A stretch of 14,417 nucleotides of DNA from an uncultured Collinsella sp. (lineage in GTDB: Bacteria; Actinomycetota; Coriobacteriia; Coriobacteriales; Coriobacteriaceae). Position 1 is the stretch's first letter; the number at the start of each line of letters is the position of its first letter. Below the pieces are notes generated by a model. That model was not told the origin of the DNA. It did not search any database and worked only from the letters and a program-made list of their open reading frames with translations. The stretch covers positions 1-14,417 of the forward strand of contig CALKKS010000023.1 in NCBI GenBank assembly GCA_937995345.1, in the 5' to 3' direction. Both the position numbers and the translations under genes were made by a program. Shown piece after piece: positions 6,620 through 14,407 of this stretch.

Positions 6620-8506
6620 TTACAGCCATTCCTGCGGAATCAAACCATTCCCATCACGCCACCGCTCTATGACGCTTTCTGCAAACCGCCCATCTTTACC
6701 TTCTGCATGGTCTACCAAAATCACCTGCAGTTTCCCTTTTCCTTCTTCAACCTTATTTAAAATGAATGACTGCATCTTCGAAAGACTTTCCCAGTCGGCA
6801 TCTCCCCTTTCCCCTTCAGCGGGGAAAAAGACTTGAGAAGGCTGGTCAAGAAAAATAAAACTTGGAACAGGTCTTTCCTTCTGAATAAAAAGTAAATGAA
6901 ATGCAAACAATGTCAATAGATGCACGCCGAGCCAATTTGCACCGCTGCCCAAATTCTTTAGCGGTATCGCCTTTCCCCCCGAGTCAACATAAACAGTCGC
7001 TCTATTTTCATTGAACCAGTATGGGCTACCAGCGTGCTCGAGATCTAATTCAATCGCGTAATTAGACATAGCTTGCTGTAACTGAGCAAGCACGCACTGC
7101 GTCTTTGCACAAACATCATCGGCAGACAACAGACTATCAAGCTCGTTAAGCTTACATTTCAGACGCTTCAACTCAGACATTTCGTCAACAGGCGTGTCCA
7201 TTGAGTCAATAAGCGAAAGACAATACTCGATTCGTCCAAGTAATTTGGCATGACGAATCGATTCGTCTCTTTCGTTCATAAGTTCAAGTCTCTGAGCATA
7301 AACTCCATCGATTTGGGAACGCAAATAGCGAATTCTATTCTCCAGCTCTACTCTTTTTCCATTTAAGTTTTCCAAGTACGAGGAAACATCGACTTGAGTT
7401 AGAGAAACGTTCTGAAGAGATTTGTCAAGACGACAAATCGAGCGTTTTATTTCATCGATGCCGGGCGTTCCAGGAGCACAATCATTCCCACAGAAAGGGC
7501 ATTTACCAGTATCAAATGACAGCTTTTCGAATAAACCGATAGATTGCAGCCTTGCCTTCTGTTGAATTGCGGAGCCACTATAGTCCCTGAAAGAGGCATT
7601 ATAAAGTTCACATTTTTCAATTTCATCACTAATTTCTCCGAGCTCACGCTGGGCCATCCTCAGAGCTTCTTGTAATCCGACTAGCGACACTGGCCCTTCA
7701 GGGCTCTCATCAAGATCAGCATTCACTATACAGCGTAAAACGTCCGCAGCAGACTCAACATCATTAATATCAAAGTCAATATCGCCATCAAGCAAACCCA
7801 CAGCCTGAGCTTCGGCAATAAGCCCACTAATACAATTTCTGCTAAATTCTCTTTGATAGTCTGATTCCGCCACCCTGTTCTCGATATCTCTAATTTTGCG
7901 AGCAAACTCCCTTTTCTGTTGATTTAAAGAAAGGGTGTCTTCGGTTGTGGCGCCAATTAAATATGGAAAAGAGCCTTTAAAAGAAGCCAGAAAGAAGTCT
8001 TTAGCTTGATTGTGAAATAAAACTCTATTTGAAGCAATCTCGCTTTGCCCTTGAAAACAATAATATAAGGCATGCCTGATGCTTATGGCGCCTTGAGATA
8101 AATTTAGGGAATTGTGAGTAATTCCAAGCTTACGACTAAGAAGCTTTTTTAAACTTATAACATCAATATTGGGCTGGAAAGAAATCTTATCTGGAACACG
8201 TATCTCGCTTCCAACCTCATAATATGCATGCAAACTTGTTAACTTGTGTTCCTCGGGAGATTTTCTTGCAATGAACAGTTGCTCACCTTCAAGTTGCAAA
8301 AGGAGCGCATACCAATCGACTTTGCTGCGAATGACACCTTCTGCAATATCGCAATTGGAACTGCAAAGACAGTAATCCAAAATTTCGCCAACTGCCGATT
8401 TTCCTGTCCTCGATGCACCAACGATTGTATTAACAGAACCAAGCTTAAAACTAATTTTTCTTGCACCATGTAAGCCTGAATACAAGATAAGCTCTTTTAT
8501 CTGCAT
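6620..8506 (-). CDS. ABC-3C system ABC ATPase, DUF3732-type
   Basis: 628 residues. The N-terminus has an SMC/Rad50-like ATPase half with Walker A GASRTGKS (30-37). The middle is charged and coiled-coil-like (roughly 195-480) and holds a CPFC motif (336-339), like the zinc hook of Rad50-type proteins. The C-terminal half has a signature-like LGSGANWLG (519-527), Walker B SFIFLDQPSQVFFP (549-562, with Q where Glu is usual) and a switch histidine in ILVDHAEG (596-603). The LFAFHLLF...FLDQPSQ wording fits DUF3732. In the classification of ABC ATPases by Krishnan, Burroughs, Iyer and Aravind (2020), such ATPases form the sensor/motor of ABC three-component conflict systems. The ATG overlaps the stop of the middle component by one base (TAATG), indicating translational coupling. 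The gene looks intact. Confidence 0.8.
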   Translation of the reverse strand: MQIKELILYSGLHGARKISFKLGSVNTIVGASRTGKSAVGEILDYCLCSSNCDIAEGVIRSKVDWYALLLQLEGEQLFIARKSPEEHKLTSLHAYYEVGSEIRVPDKISFQPNIDVISLKKLLSRKLGITHNSLNLSQGAISIRHALYYCFQGQSEIASNRVLFHNQAKDFFLASFKGSFPYLIGATTEDTLSLNQQKREFARKIRDIENRVAESDYQREFSRNCISGLIAEAQAVGLLDGDIDFDINDVESAADVLRCIVNADLDESPEGPVSLVGLQEALRMAQRELGEISDEIEKCELYNASFRDYSGSAIQQKARLQSIGLFEKLSFDTGKCPFCGNDCAPGTPGIDEIKRSICRLDKSLQNVSLTQVDVSSYLENLNGKRVELENRIRYLRSQIDGVYAQRLELMNERDESIRHAKLLGRIEYCLSLIDSMDTPVDEMSELKRLKCKLNELDSLLSADDVCAKTQCVLAQLQQAMSNYAIELDLEHAGSPYWFNENRATVYVDSGGKAIPLKNLGSGANWLGVHLLTLFAFHLLFIQKERPVPSFIFLDQPSQVFFPAEGERGDADWESLSKMQSFILNKVEEGKGKLQVILVDHAEGKDGRFAESVIERWRDGNGLIPQEWL

Positions 8507-9021
8507 TAAGGTCGAACCCCCAAAATCGCATATATAGTCTCTGTGCTTCCGGATCTAGCAAACCACCTTGCTATGTTGCGAGATTTCAAAATACAATCTT
8601 TAATCTCCCGATCGGCATACTTTTTGGTGCTCCGCAAAGCCACATTTTTCCTAACTTTGATTGTTCCAGTATCGGAAATGAATGCGGAAGATGATCTCAA
8701 TAGAAACTCAATCGCTTCATTAGTAATATCAACAAAAGCCGAAGCGCGCTTAGCGAATGAAGTAATACACTCGGGATGAGATTTTGCCCATACAAGAAAA
8801 TGAACTCGGCTATTGACCGTGCCTCGAGTTTCCTTGTGCAGCACAAGAGGCAAAACAAGATAAAGAAGAGGGAGCTCAAGTTCTTTCAAGTTCTCTGTTT
8901 CGTTCAAGTTCTCTGTTTCGTATTCGTCAATGAAAGAATAAAGAAGGCATGCACAAAATGCAGGATTTAACAAATTTGCTGCCTCAGGCGGTCGTTTAGC
9001 CCATGATTTCGTTTTTCTCAA
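8506..9021 (-). CDS. ABC-3C system middle component
   Basis: About 171 residues from a TTG at 9021; the frame is open to another TTG at 9063. RPPEAANLLNPAFCACLL near the N-terminus matches the 'RP.E.anLLNPAFc' opening I associate with ABC-3C middle components, small proteins that bridge the ATPase and the effector. Homology favours a start close to this motif, hence 9021, but GAGGAGG directly abuts that TTG with no spacing, so the true start is unsettled. The gene overlaps the effector's 3' end (by 26 bp with this start) and the ATPase start by one base. The protein contains an in-frame duplication, ETENLN/ETENLK, from an 18-bp tandem repeat. No catalytic motif is apparent, as expected for a structural adaptor. 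Confidence 0.7.
   Translation of the reverse strand: MRKTKSWAKRPPEAANLLNPAFCACLLYSFIDEYETENLNETENLKELELPLLYLVLPLVLHKETRGTVNSRVHFLVWAKSHPECITSFAKRASAFVDITNEAIEFLLRSSSAFISDTGTIKVRKNVALRSTKKYADREIKDCILKSRNIARWFARSGSTETIYAILGVRP
8885..8920. repeat. Perfect 18-bp tandem duplication inside the middle component
   Basis: TTCAAGTTCTCTGTTTCG occurs twice back to back (8885-8902 and 8903-8920) with no mismatch. Its length is a multiple of three, so it adds six residues without breaking the frame. It is likely recent. Confidence 0.9.
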
Positions 9022-10189
9022 CCTCCTCAGAGCAAAGTTGTAAATAGTCGATATGCCAACCAATCTTCAAACTATTTGCGAGAATGTGATAAGTCCCCCT
9101 CATAACGAATGGCTCATCGCATCCTTGACGTATGCGAACATCTTTTCTCATAATTTCAGTTAACAGTTGTCGGCCTTCTTTTTGCTTTTCAGCTTCCCCA
9201 GACTCATCGCTAAGCTCATCGGACATAGCGCTCCACTCGTGACTCCATTCATCAATTAGCCTCTCCTCGTAATGTTCGAGCTCATCTGGAACAACAAGGC
9301 AGTTATCTATCCATTTTGCCCTTTGAGAAGAAGCCTTACAGAAGTCTTCGATAGCCCCAATGATCCTTCTACGCTTGCAAGAAATTAGTCCGAGCTGCTT
9401 ACAAAACAATTCTGCAGAATGCTCTTTTTCAGCCTTCTCATCAATGTCATCAAACTCAACGTCAATCGGAAGGTTATCATCACGGAACTCATTTGTAATT
9501 TTAACTATTTCATATCGCAAGTCTGATTGGGTGACCCCATCCGAGCTTTTATTGCTTAATAATGAAATACACTTATTGCACCACCAACCCTCCAGACGCT
9601 CAAATAGGATATCCTCATATTTTGGCTGACAGGAAAAACGCAGCAAACGTTTTATGCGAGACTTACATTCAAATATATTTGACTCTTCGTCAAATACGTA
9701 TATTGAATTTACCAACAGTCGCGCCCTATCTTCATTAAGAGCAATAAATGCTTTATAGGATGAAGCATTGATCTCACTTGCCTGAGAGGAGGCGACCTTC
9801 CTTAACCCAATGAAAGCCTTCTCCGCATCGCGCCCGTCATCGCCCATTTTTAGCAATGATGCAATAGAGTCCTGAGGCGCCTTAGCTGTTGTGATAATTA
9901 CAAATCTTGACTTTTCGAGAAGAATGGGATTATCCTCGACGGCATCGACCCATATCTTTATAGTTCTCCACAAATCGGGACTGCGATCAGTTAGGTTGCC
10001 GGCTCTGCCTATATGATGCTTGAGTTGAACCATGGCAACTGGATTACTATCGTTTTCAAAAGATACATCGTCGAATTTTTCGATAAATAATTTTAAAGAT
10101 GGTGCATCAGATTCAATTAAGAGCATAAGGGCGCAACGCACCTGATATAAGTAGCCCAGCATTTGAGCCTGAGCCTCATGCGAACTCAT
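8996..10189 (-). CDS. ABC-3C effector with nuclease-like N-terminal domain
   Basis: 397 residues from an ATG at 10189 with GAGGGG about five bases upstream; the frame is open to 10261, but the earlier ATG lacks a ribosome-binding site. The N-terminus reads LGYLYQVRCALMLL (11-24), then FIEKFDDVSFEN (35-46), AMVQLKHH (52-59), LTDRSPDLWRTIKIW (66-80) and SRFVIITT (94-101). The E...DD...QxK spacing is that of restriction-endonuclease-fold domains of the Cap4/DUF4297 type, which cut double-stranded DNA; the catalytic role here is inferred. The C-terminus (MRGTYHILANSLKIGWHIDY) matches the 'G.YH.La..l.IGWHpdY' ending I associate with the C-terminal domain that marks ABC-3C effectors. It is the first gene of the operon, before the middle component and the ATPase. 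Confidence 0.75.
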   Translation of the reverse strand: MSSHEAQAQMLGYLYQVRCALMLLIESDAPSLKLFIEKFDDVSFENDSNPVAMVQLKHHIGRAGNLTDRSPDLWRTIKIWVDAVEDNPILLEKSRFVIITTAKAPQDSIASLLKMGDDGRDAEKAFIGLRKVASSQASEINASSYKAFIALNEDRARLLVNSIYVFDEESNIFECKSRIKRLLRFSCQPKYEDILFERLEGWWCNKCISLLSNKSSDGVTQSDLRYEIVKITNEFRDDNLPIDVEFDDIDEKAEKEHSAELFCKQLGLISCKRRRIIGAIEDFCKASSQRAKWIDNCLVVPDELEHYEERLIDEWSHEWSAMSDELSDESGEAEKQKEGRQLLTEIMRKDVRIRQGCDEPFVMRGTYHILANSLKIGWHIDYLQLCSEEVEKNEIMG

Positions 10190-10245
10190 GATGCCCCTCG
10201 CAACCAAACGAAACCAATAGATAATCCGAAGAATAACACCGCCTG

Positions 10246-10274
10246 AATATAAATGGTGCAAGATGAGACGTCAT
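10246..10274 (-). promoter_or_regulatory. Candidate promoter of the ABC-3C operon
   Basis: On the minus strand ATGACG (10269-10274) and TATATT (10246-10251) are separated by exactly 17 bases and match four and five of six consensus positions. This would give a leader of about 50 nt before the effector ATG. It lies between the retron RT stop and the operon, so the operon may be transcribed independently. Confidence 0.4.
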
Positions 10275-10427
10275 TGTTTAAATTGGGGCAAAAGGACTAG
10301 CAATGCAGGCACCATCCCTCGAAGTATTAACTGTCTAAACTTAAATAGAACATGCAACCAATTCAAGAATGGTTCGATAAGCCGACCGAAACAACCGTCA
10401 CGTGACCCCAGGCAAATCACCCAGCAA

Positions 10428-11384
10428 TCACCTATAGGCGAGCTCTACTAACGCTGGCATAACGCCTCCGCAAGAAACAGCCTTACCATAGCTTGCGTAC
10501 TTGGCTAAAAGTGCGTTGCAATAATCCGGTTCGACCTGTTTGCAAAAGCTCAGGTGGCCTAAAACGCGATGGGCGTGATTACGATCGCACTCGCGCATAA
10601 GCACCTGGTATAAGGAGCGCTTTAGCTCTGCTTTTCTTTGAGGCCCCAGTCGAAGGACGCCATCGCAGTCGAGATAGATGCCCGTGATTTTACGTAGATG
10701 CCCTCGTCCAAAACAGCGAGTTTTGTCCTTATTCAGATTAAAACCCTTTTGATTTAGGCGGTCATCGACAATAGCTGAAATCTCCGCAGAGTCTATCCAT
10801 TCAGTTGATGAAATGCAGATGTCGTCAGAGTATCGCGAGTAGACGAATCTTTCGCCTAGTCTAGCTGCAATCTCATGGTCAAACGAAGCCATTATGCGAT
10901 TGGCAATAAAGGGCGAACACGGAGAACCCGTTGCAAGAGAACCCCGATAACATGATAAAGCTACGAGAAGATCGACATCGTCTGCAGTAAGACGCGAGCG
11001 AGATTCAGCGTTTGTCGACCGATACACTCCCCCTGAAAACAAATTCCTAACCATTTGCTGAGTACAGGACTCAAAGAAATGGCAAATATCAAGCAGAAGA
11101 AAATGACTGCTCTTAGCATGGAGCCCGGCATTACGGCAGACACTTGAGCCCTTTTCGTAGGCTGTAGCGTAAGGGAGATTTATATCAAACTCCGTATTTA
11201 TATAGTCCGATATCCAACACTGGACGAGCTTCAAATCTGGCCGAGGCGCAACAATCTTTCTCCCGCCGGCAGAAAAACAGTGATACTTATCCGTCGTTGA
11301 GCTCGCAAGGTCCTGTAGCTGGCGATTTGTCATTCCAAGATCGAAGCAAATTCTATCCGCAATAGACACCGGCAACGCCTCCAT
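10428..11384 (-). CDS. Retron-type reverse transcriptase
   Basis: 318 residues, a normal retron RT length. NAGLH (85-89) fits the retron-specific NAxxH motif of region X. LLLDICHFFES (96-106) carries the first catalytic Asp (D99). LATGSPCSPFIANRIM (150-165) is the conserved block before the active site. YSDD (185-188) is the polymerase active site; retrons more often have YADD. RKITGIYLD (231-239) fits the VTG motif of region Y, read as ITG. The enzyme would prime from a branching guanosine in the ncRNA and copy the msd part into msDNA. The ATG overlaps the effector's end by 32 bp, with GGGG just upstream. Order ncRNA, effector, RT is that of type II retrons such as Ec86. Confidence 0.9.
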   Translation of the reverse strand: MEALPVSIADRICFDLGMTNRQLQDLASSTTDKYHCFSAGGRKIVAPRPDLKLVQCWISDYINTEFDINLPYATAYEKGSSVCRNAGLHAKSSHFLLLDICHFFESCTQQMVRNLFSGGVYRSTNAESRSRLTADDVDLLVALSCYRGSLATGSPCSPFIANRIMASFDHEIAARLGERFVYSRYSDDICISSTEWIDSAEISAIVDDRLNQKGFNLNKDKTRCFGRGHLRKITGIYLDCDGVLRLGPQRKAELKRSLYQVLMRECDRNHAHRVLGHLSFCKQVEPDYCNALLAKYASYGKAVSCGGVMPALVELAYR

Positions 11385-12360
11385 ACCCCATTGATCTCTT
11401 ACGAAGGATTACCCGCGCCCTCATGTTTGAGAGATCTTGGTCTTCGCTTCCCTTAAACATGAAATAAGAATCGAGGTGTATCGTGCTTTTAATCAGATAA
11501 TCCGGACCCCTATTGCATCTCACTTTAGAAACAAGACCGGTAGCTCTCATCATGCAGCAAACATCCGACCAAGATATCGGAACACCGGCATTCTTCATAT
11601 CCGCGTTTAGGATGGGCGAGTATATTTTGAGTTTACTGGCACGGAAACCTTTGGCCGCACAGTATATCGTTCGCAAATCGGTCTCTGACATGGGACCCAA
11701 TATTTGAAGCAAGTCAAGTAGCTCATGAACGAGCGAGCCGACGTTAATCTCAGCCTCATCTCGATTGATCATCTTTCTAGAGGCCCTTAAGCCAGCCTTG
11801 CCCCGCTTGGTAGCATTAGCACCAATAAGGGACCTTAGCTCAGAAACAAAGCGGCACAAGTCAGGCGAAGACATCGGGTTATTTAAGTCTAAGTAAAAGA
11901 CTTTGTTAAGCGAAGAGTCGCCCGTGGCTATTTCTTTCACTGGCCCATCGATCAAGAAGCTCCGAGAGCCCTTATATTGCTTTCCAACAGCAACAGAGGT
12001 AATCCAAGCAGCATGAGGCAAAGCGGAGAAAGCACCCAACTCGCAAAAAGATCCACAGCTCTCTGCAAAAATCAATATCCAGTCAGATATGTCGGCAAGC
12101 ATGGCCTCTTGCTGAAGTAAATTAAGTCTCGAACCGTCCATTTCTGCCGCCACGTCTTCGGCAGTAAGACAGAAAACGTTTTTTAGAGCCTCAGTATGAT
12201 TGTTGGAAACATAAGCCCTAAAGAATCGTCGAGAGGAGTAAAGACTCTGATCGCCGCCGCAGGGAAAGATAAACAAGGGCAGTTTATTAACGTCTCGATT
12301 AACCCTCAGATGGTTTCTCAGGATAGTCAAATCAGTTGAACTGATACAGTCGCAGAGCAT
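11353..12360 (-). CDS. Retron effector, nucleoside-deoxyribosyltransferase-like (St85-type)
   Basis: 335 residues from the ATG at 12360, which has GAGGTG two bases upstream; the frame is open to a GTG at 12393, but that would run into the ncRNA's a2 arm. The N-terminal domain has LPLFIFPCGG (27-36), an acidic stretch around E85 in QQEAMLADISDW, and FAESCGSFCELGAF (98-111). The last matches the 'ESpGSiaELGAF' signature of retron effectors with a nucleoside 2-deoxyribosyltransferase-like fold, where the Glu (here E107) is the catalytic residue. The C-terminal part (after about 190) has GPMSETDLRTIYCAAKG and further helix-rich sequence fitting a winged-helix DNA-binding domain. In characterised type II retrons the effector is held inactive by RT and msDNA and is released on phage infection; the same is inferred here. 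Confidence 0.8.
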   Translation of the reverse strand: MLCDCISSTDLTILRNHLRVNRDVNKLPLFIFPCGGDQSLYSSRRFFRAYVSNNHTEALKNVFCLTAEDVAAEMDGSRLNLLQQEAMLADISDWILIFAESCGSFCELGAFSALPHAAWITSVAVGKQYKGSRSFLIDGPVKEIATGDSSLNKVFYLDLNNPMSSPDLCRFVSELRSLIGANATKRGKAGLRASRKMINRDEAEINVGSLVHELLDLLQILGPMSETDLRTIYCAAKGFRASKLKIYSPILNADMKNAGVPISWSDVCCMMRATGLVSKVRCNRGPDYLIKSTIHLDSYFMFKGSEDQDLSNMRARVILRKRSMGYGGVAGVYCG

Positions 12361-12379
12361 TACACCTCGATTCCAATAA

Positions 12380-12549
12380 GGACAAGGCCGCACAGTCCGT
12401 GCATATGGTCATTCCGTAGGCACGGATTCGAGTCCGTGGCTATGGAACGACCATATGCACGGACCCAAATTGGTGAAAACGTCTCAGTCCATCTTTAACA
12501 GCGGACTCGCCCCAATCGGGGCAATCAATGACTAGCTGCGACCTTGTCC
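12380..12549 (-). ncRNA. Retron ncRNA (a1-msr-msd-a2)
   Basis: The ends are defined by an inverted repeat: a1 GGACAAGGTCGCA (12537-12549) pairs with a2 TGCGGCCTTGTCC (12380-12392) over 13 positions with one G-U pair. The G right after a1 (12536, in the context CA-G-C) is the expected branching guanosine. The msr then holds two small hairpins: GCCCC-loop-GGGGC (12509-12522, four-base loop) and AGTCC...GGACT (12486-12507). The msd is one long hairpin (12395-12464), with a perfect 16-bp base (12395-12410 with 12449-12464) and a nearly paired upper stem. The a2 arm ends 20 bases before the effector ATG, so ncRNA and mRNA probably share one transcript. No similarity search was possible; structure and position carry the call. 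Confidence 0.85.
12395..12464 (-). other. msd hairpin of the retron
   Basis: A 70-nt inverted repeat. Outer arms GTCCGTGCATATGGTC and GACCATATGCACGGAC are perfectly complementary. After one mismatch come four pairs, then a further stem containing one G-U pair and one G-G mismatch, ending in a loop centred on TCGA. This is the template that the RT would copy into msDNA. Confidence 0.85.
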
Positions 12550-12567
12550 CAAGTTACTTTACCATCA

Positions 12568-12595
12568 ATTAGTGTCTTAGACTGGGTATTGGCAA
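12568..12595 (-). promoter_or_regulatory. Candidate retron promoter
   Basis: On the minus strand TTGCCA (12590-12595, five of six) and ACTAAT (12568-12573, four of six) are spaced by 16 bases. Transcription would start about ten bases before a1, as expected for a retron ncRNA. Confidence 0.45.
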
Positions 12596-12609
12596 GCTTT
12601 AAATGCCAA
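12589..12609. promoter_or_regulatory. Inverted repeat over the retron -35 box, possible operator
   Basis: TTGGCA (12589-12594) and TGCCAA (12604-12609) are perfect inverted arms with nine bases between. One arm overlaps the proposed -35 hexamer, so a bound repressor could block transcription. No regulator gene is visible in the window. Confidence 0.3.
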
Positions 12610-12712
12610 AGCGCACACACGTACCCACTCTTGGCCACATTCGTCGTCATCACAAATAATGACAGTCACAGGCCAGCCCTGAATTAAGCATCAGCGGAGC
12701 TTCAGCGTTGCG

Positions 12713-14407
12713 TCAGTTCTCCCCGGCATCGTCTCCCAAGCAAAACGCTTCAACCGCCTTCTGCCCGAACACCATGCAAACAATCTTACCGAGAACAGCC
12801 CTCAGCAGCATTACCGCCTCTGCAACAAACGGCGCATTCATTTCCTCATAGTTCATCTTGCGAAAAATCAGGTAAATCAACAGGTATGCAACGCCGATTA
12901 TTTGAATCACGAGAGCGGCATTAATGCTATTGGCATACGGCAAGTTACCCAAGCAGAAATGCAACAGGTTGCCCAGGGCCAAACCATTGAATCCGCACTC
13001 AAAGAAAATACCGTATGCCGGGTCGAAGCAAATCCCAAAGAACATGTATATCAAGTCAAAGACAAAAAGGCAGGCAGAGACCTTTACCATTAGGTCCAAA
13101 GTTTTATCAGGCCATATGAACGCAATGGCATAGCAAATCGAAGTCATCGTGACATTTATGACAGTATGCTGAGTTGGCGCCAAACAAAGAGAAATCAAAT
13201 CGAGCAGAACAATCGACACCACAAAAGTCCAATTCCATGGACTAAAGAATGACATTCGTGAACGCAGAGGATGCTCGTCCATAACATGCGTTCCTAAAAT
13301 AACTCCGAGATACGCGATGTGAGGCTTTGTGAATTGAACCGATTTACCCTCGTGCTTTCTGACCGTGTTAGATCTAACCGTATCAGACGCCTCTAAACTC
13401 CAAGTAATGTAAACAAAAGTGCAGCCAAATAGCATGCAAGACAATGCTAGAGAGGCGGCAAGAGGAAGATAGCCCTGAGCAATAAAGGGAATGTACCTAA
13501 CGTTAAATAAACGGAGAAACTCGACAGTTCGCAGCAAGCCAATAGCATCGGGATCAAAAGCCAGAAGCCCCGATAGAAAACGCAGAGGATATCCCAAGGT
13601 CACTAAGACCATCGTAGGCAAACTCATTTTTCGAAGAGCTCTGACTCGCGCCGAGTCGAATGCAATTCCCTCTATAACCTCGCTCGCCTTCGCTGGGATG
13701 TTGTCCCCAAAGCATGCCGTGAGCAATTCGTTCCATCCGACTTCCCCCTTGCCGCGAGCAACCTCATATAAACTTGCCACCAAAAATACCAATGCATAAA
13801 ACACCATCAATATAAGGGCCAGATATGGGTCTCCAGTTCCACCCGAGTTGGAGGCAATGGTGCAGCAGACAAGACCCGCAACTAGCGCTTTGGCAACGAC
13901 GACCAGGCAGCCGATGCGAATAGTTCTGGTTTTGCTATTACCAAGAAGCGGGAGCCTGTTTCTCCCCTCACTTCTTGGGTTACTCCCATCTTGGTCAATT
14001 CCCCTAATGTCATTGATTAGATAACGCGCCTGATAGCCACAAAGGTCGACAACCAGCCAAAGAAGGAAAAATCGAAAAATCCATTCTCCCACCGAATATC
14101 CTGGTTCAAACAGGGCGGTTCCCAAGGCGGCACCACCTAAATAAAAGAATGTTTTCATCGCGTCGCGCGGACGCGTGTAGACCAATCTTGCAAATTTACC
14201 CCTAAATTGCGCGAAATACTTTTTTGGTTGCTGCGCAAGCGGAACTGTACCATCTCCCTCTCCAACACCCTTGCTCGCACCCCCGTCATGTAACCGACGG
14301 ATTGATGTGTAAAGCTCTCTGCTGTAGTCCGTACCGACAAAAAAGCCGTACAGCAAATACGACGGTAGCGCGCAGAGATGTGGTGTAAGAGGCGGGGCAT
14401 GCCCCAC
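12713..14407 (-). CDS. UbiA-like membrane prenyltransferase, divergent, possibly 5'-partial
   Basis: A hydrophobic protein with many membrane segments. YTRPRDAMKTFFYLGGAALG (77-96) matches the 'lRP.qW.Kn.l...p' opening of decaprenyl-phosphate phosphoribosyltransferase-type UbiA proteins, and LINDIRGIDQDGSNPRSEGR (130-149) aligns with their NDxxDxxxD substrate-binding motif, with Gly at the central Asp position (N132, D133, G136, D140). LGYPLRFLSGLLAF (271-284) resembles the second conserved segment. UbiA enzymes join prenyl groups to acceptors in the membrane. The C-terminal half (after about 300) adds further membrane segments, making it longer than typical 300-residue members. The start is unclear: the GTG at 14407 lies in a palindrome, the frame is open to the window edge, and the first in-frame ATG (14158) is inside the conserved domain; a TTG at 14185 is possible. 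No evident link to the retron. Confidence 0.55.
   Translation of the reverse strand: MGHAPPLTPHLCALPSYLLYGFFVGTDYSRELYTSIRRLHDGGASKGVGEGDGTVPLAQQPKKYFAQFRGKFARLVYTRPRDAMKTFFYLGGAALGTALFEPGYSVGEWIFRFFLLWLVVDLCGYQARYLINDIRGIDQDGSNPRSEGRNRLPLLGNSKTRTIRIGCLVVVAKALVAGLVCCTIASNSGGTGDPYLALILMVFYALVFLVASLYEVARGKGEVGWNELLTACFGDNIPAKASEVIEGIAFDSARVRALRKMSLPTMVLVTLGYPLRFLSGLLAFDPDAIGLLRTVEFLRLFNVRYIPFIAQGYLPLAASLALSCMLFGCTFVYITWSLEASDTVRSNTVRKHEGKSVQFTKPHIAYLGVILGTHVMDEHPLRSRMSFFSPWNWTFVVSIVLLDLISLCLAPTQHTVINVTMTSICYAIAFIWPDKTLDLMVKVSACLFVFDLIYMFFGICFDPAYGIFFECGFNGLALGNLLHFCLGNLPYANSINAALVIQIIGVAYLLIYLIFRKMNYEEMNAPFVAEAVMLLRAVLGKIVCMVFGQKAVEAFCLGDDAGEN

Noticed and set aside
12420..12440. tRNA T-arm look-alike (GGATTCGAGTCC within a stem)
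   Set aside because: There is an extra base in the loop region, no anticodon arm or acceptor stem follows, and the stretch is fully explained as the tip of the retron msd hairpin.
12525..12650. 41-codon ORF upstream of the retron (MTTNVAKSGYVCALWHLKLA...)
   Set aside because: It spans the proposed promoter and the a1 arm, has no ribosome-binding site and resembles no family. It looks like chance.
14155..14400. 81-codon minus-strand ORF beginning in the edge palindrome
   Set aside because: It overlaps the UbiA-like frame, and its translation is rich in Arg and Ser without domain features. It is a frame shadow.
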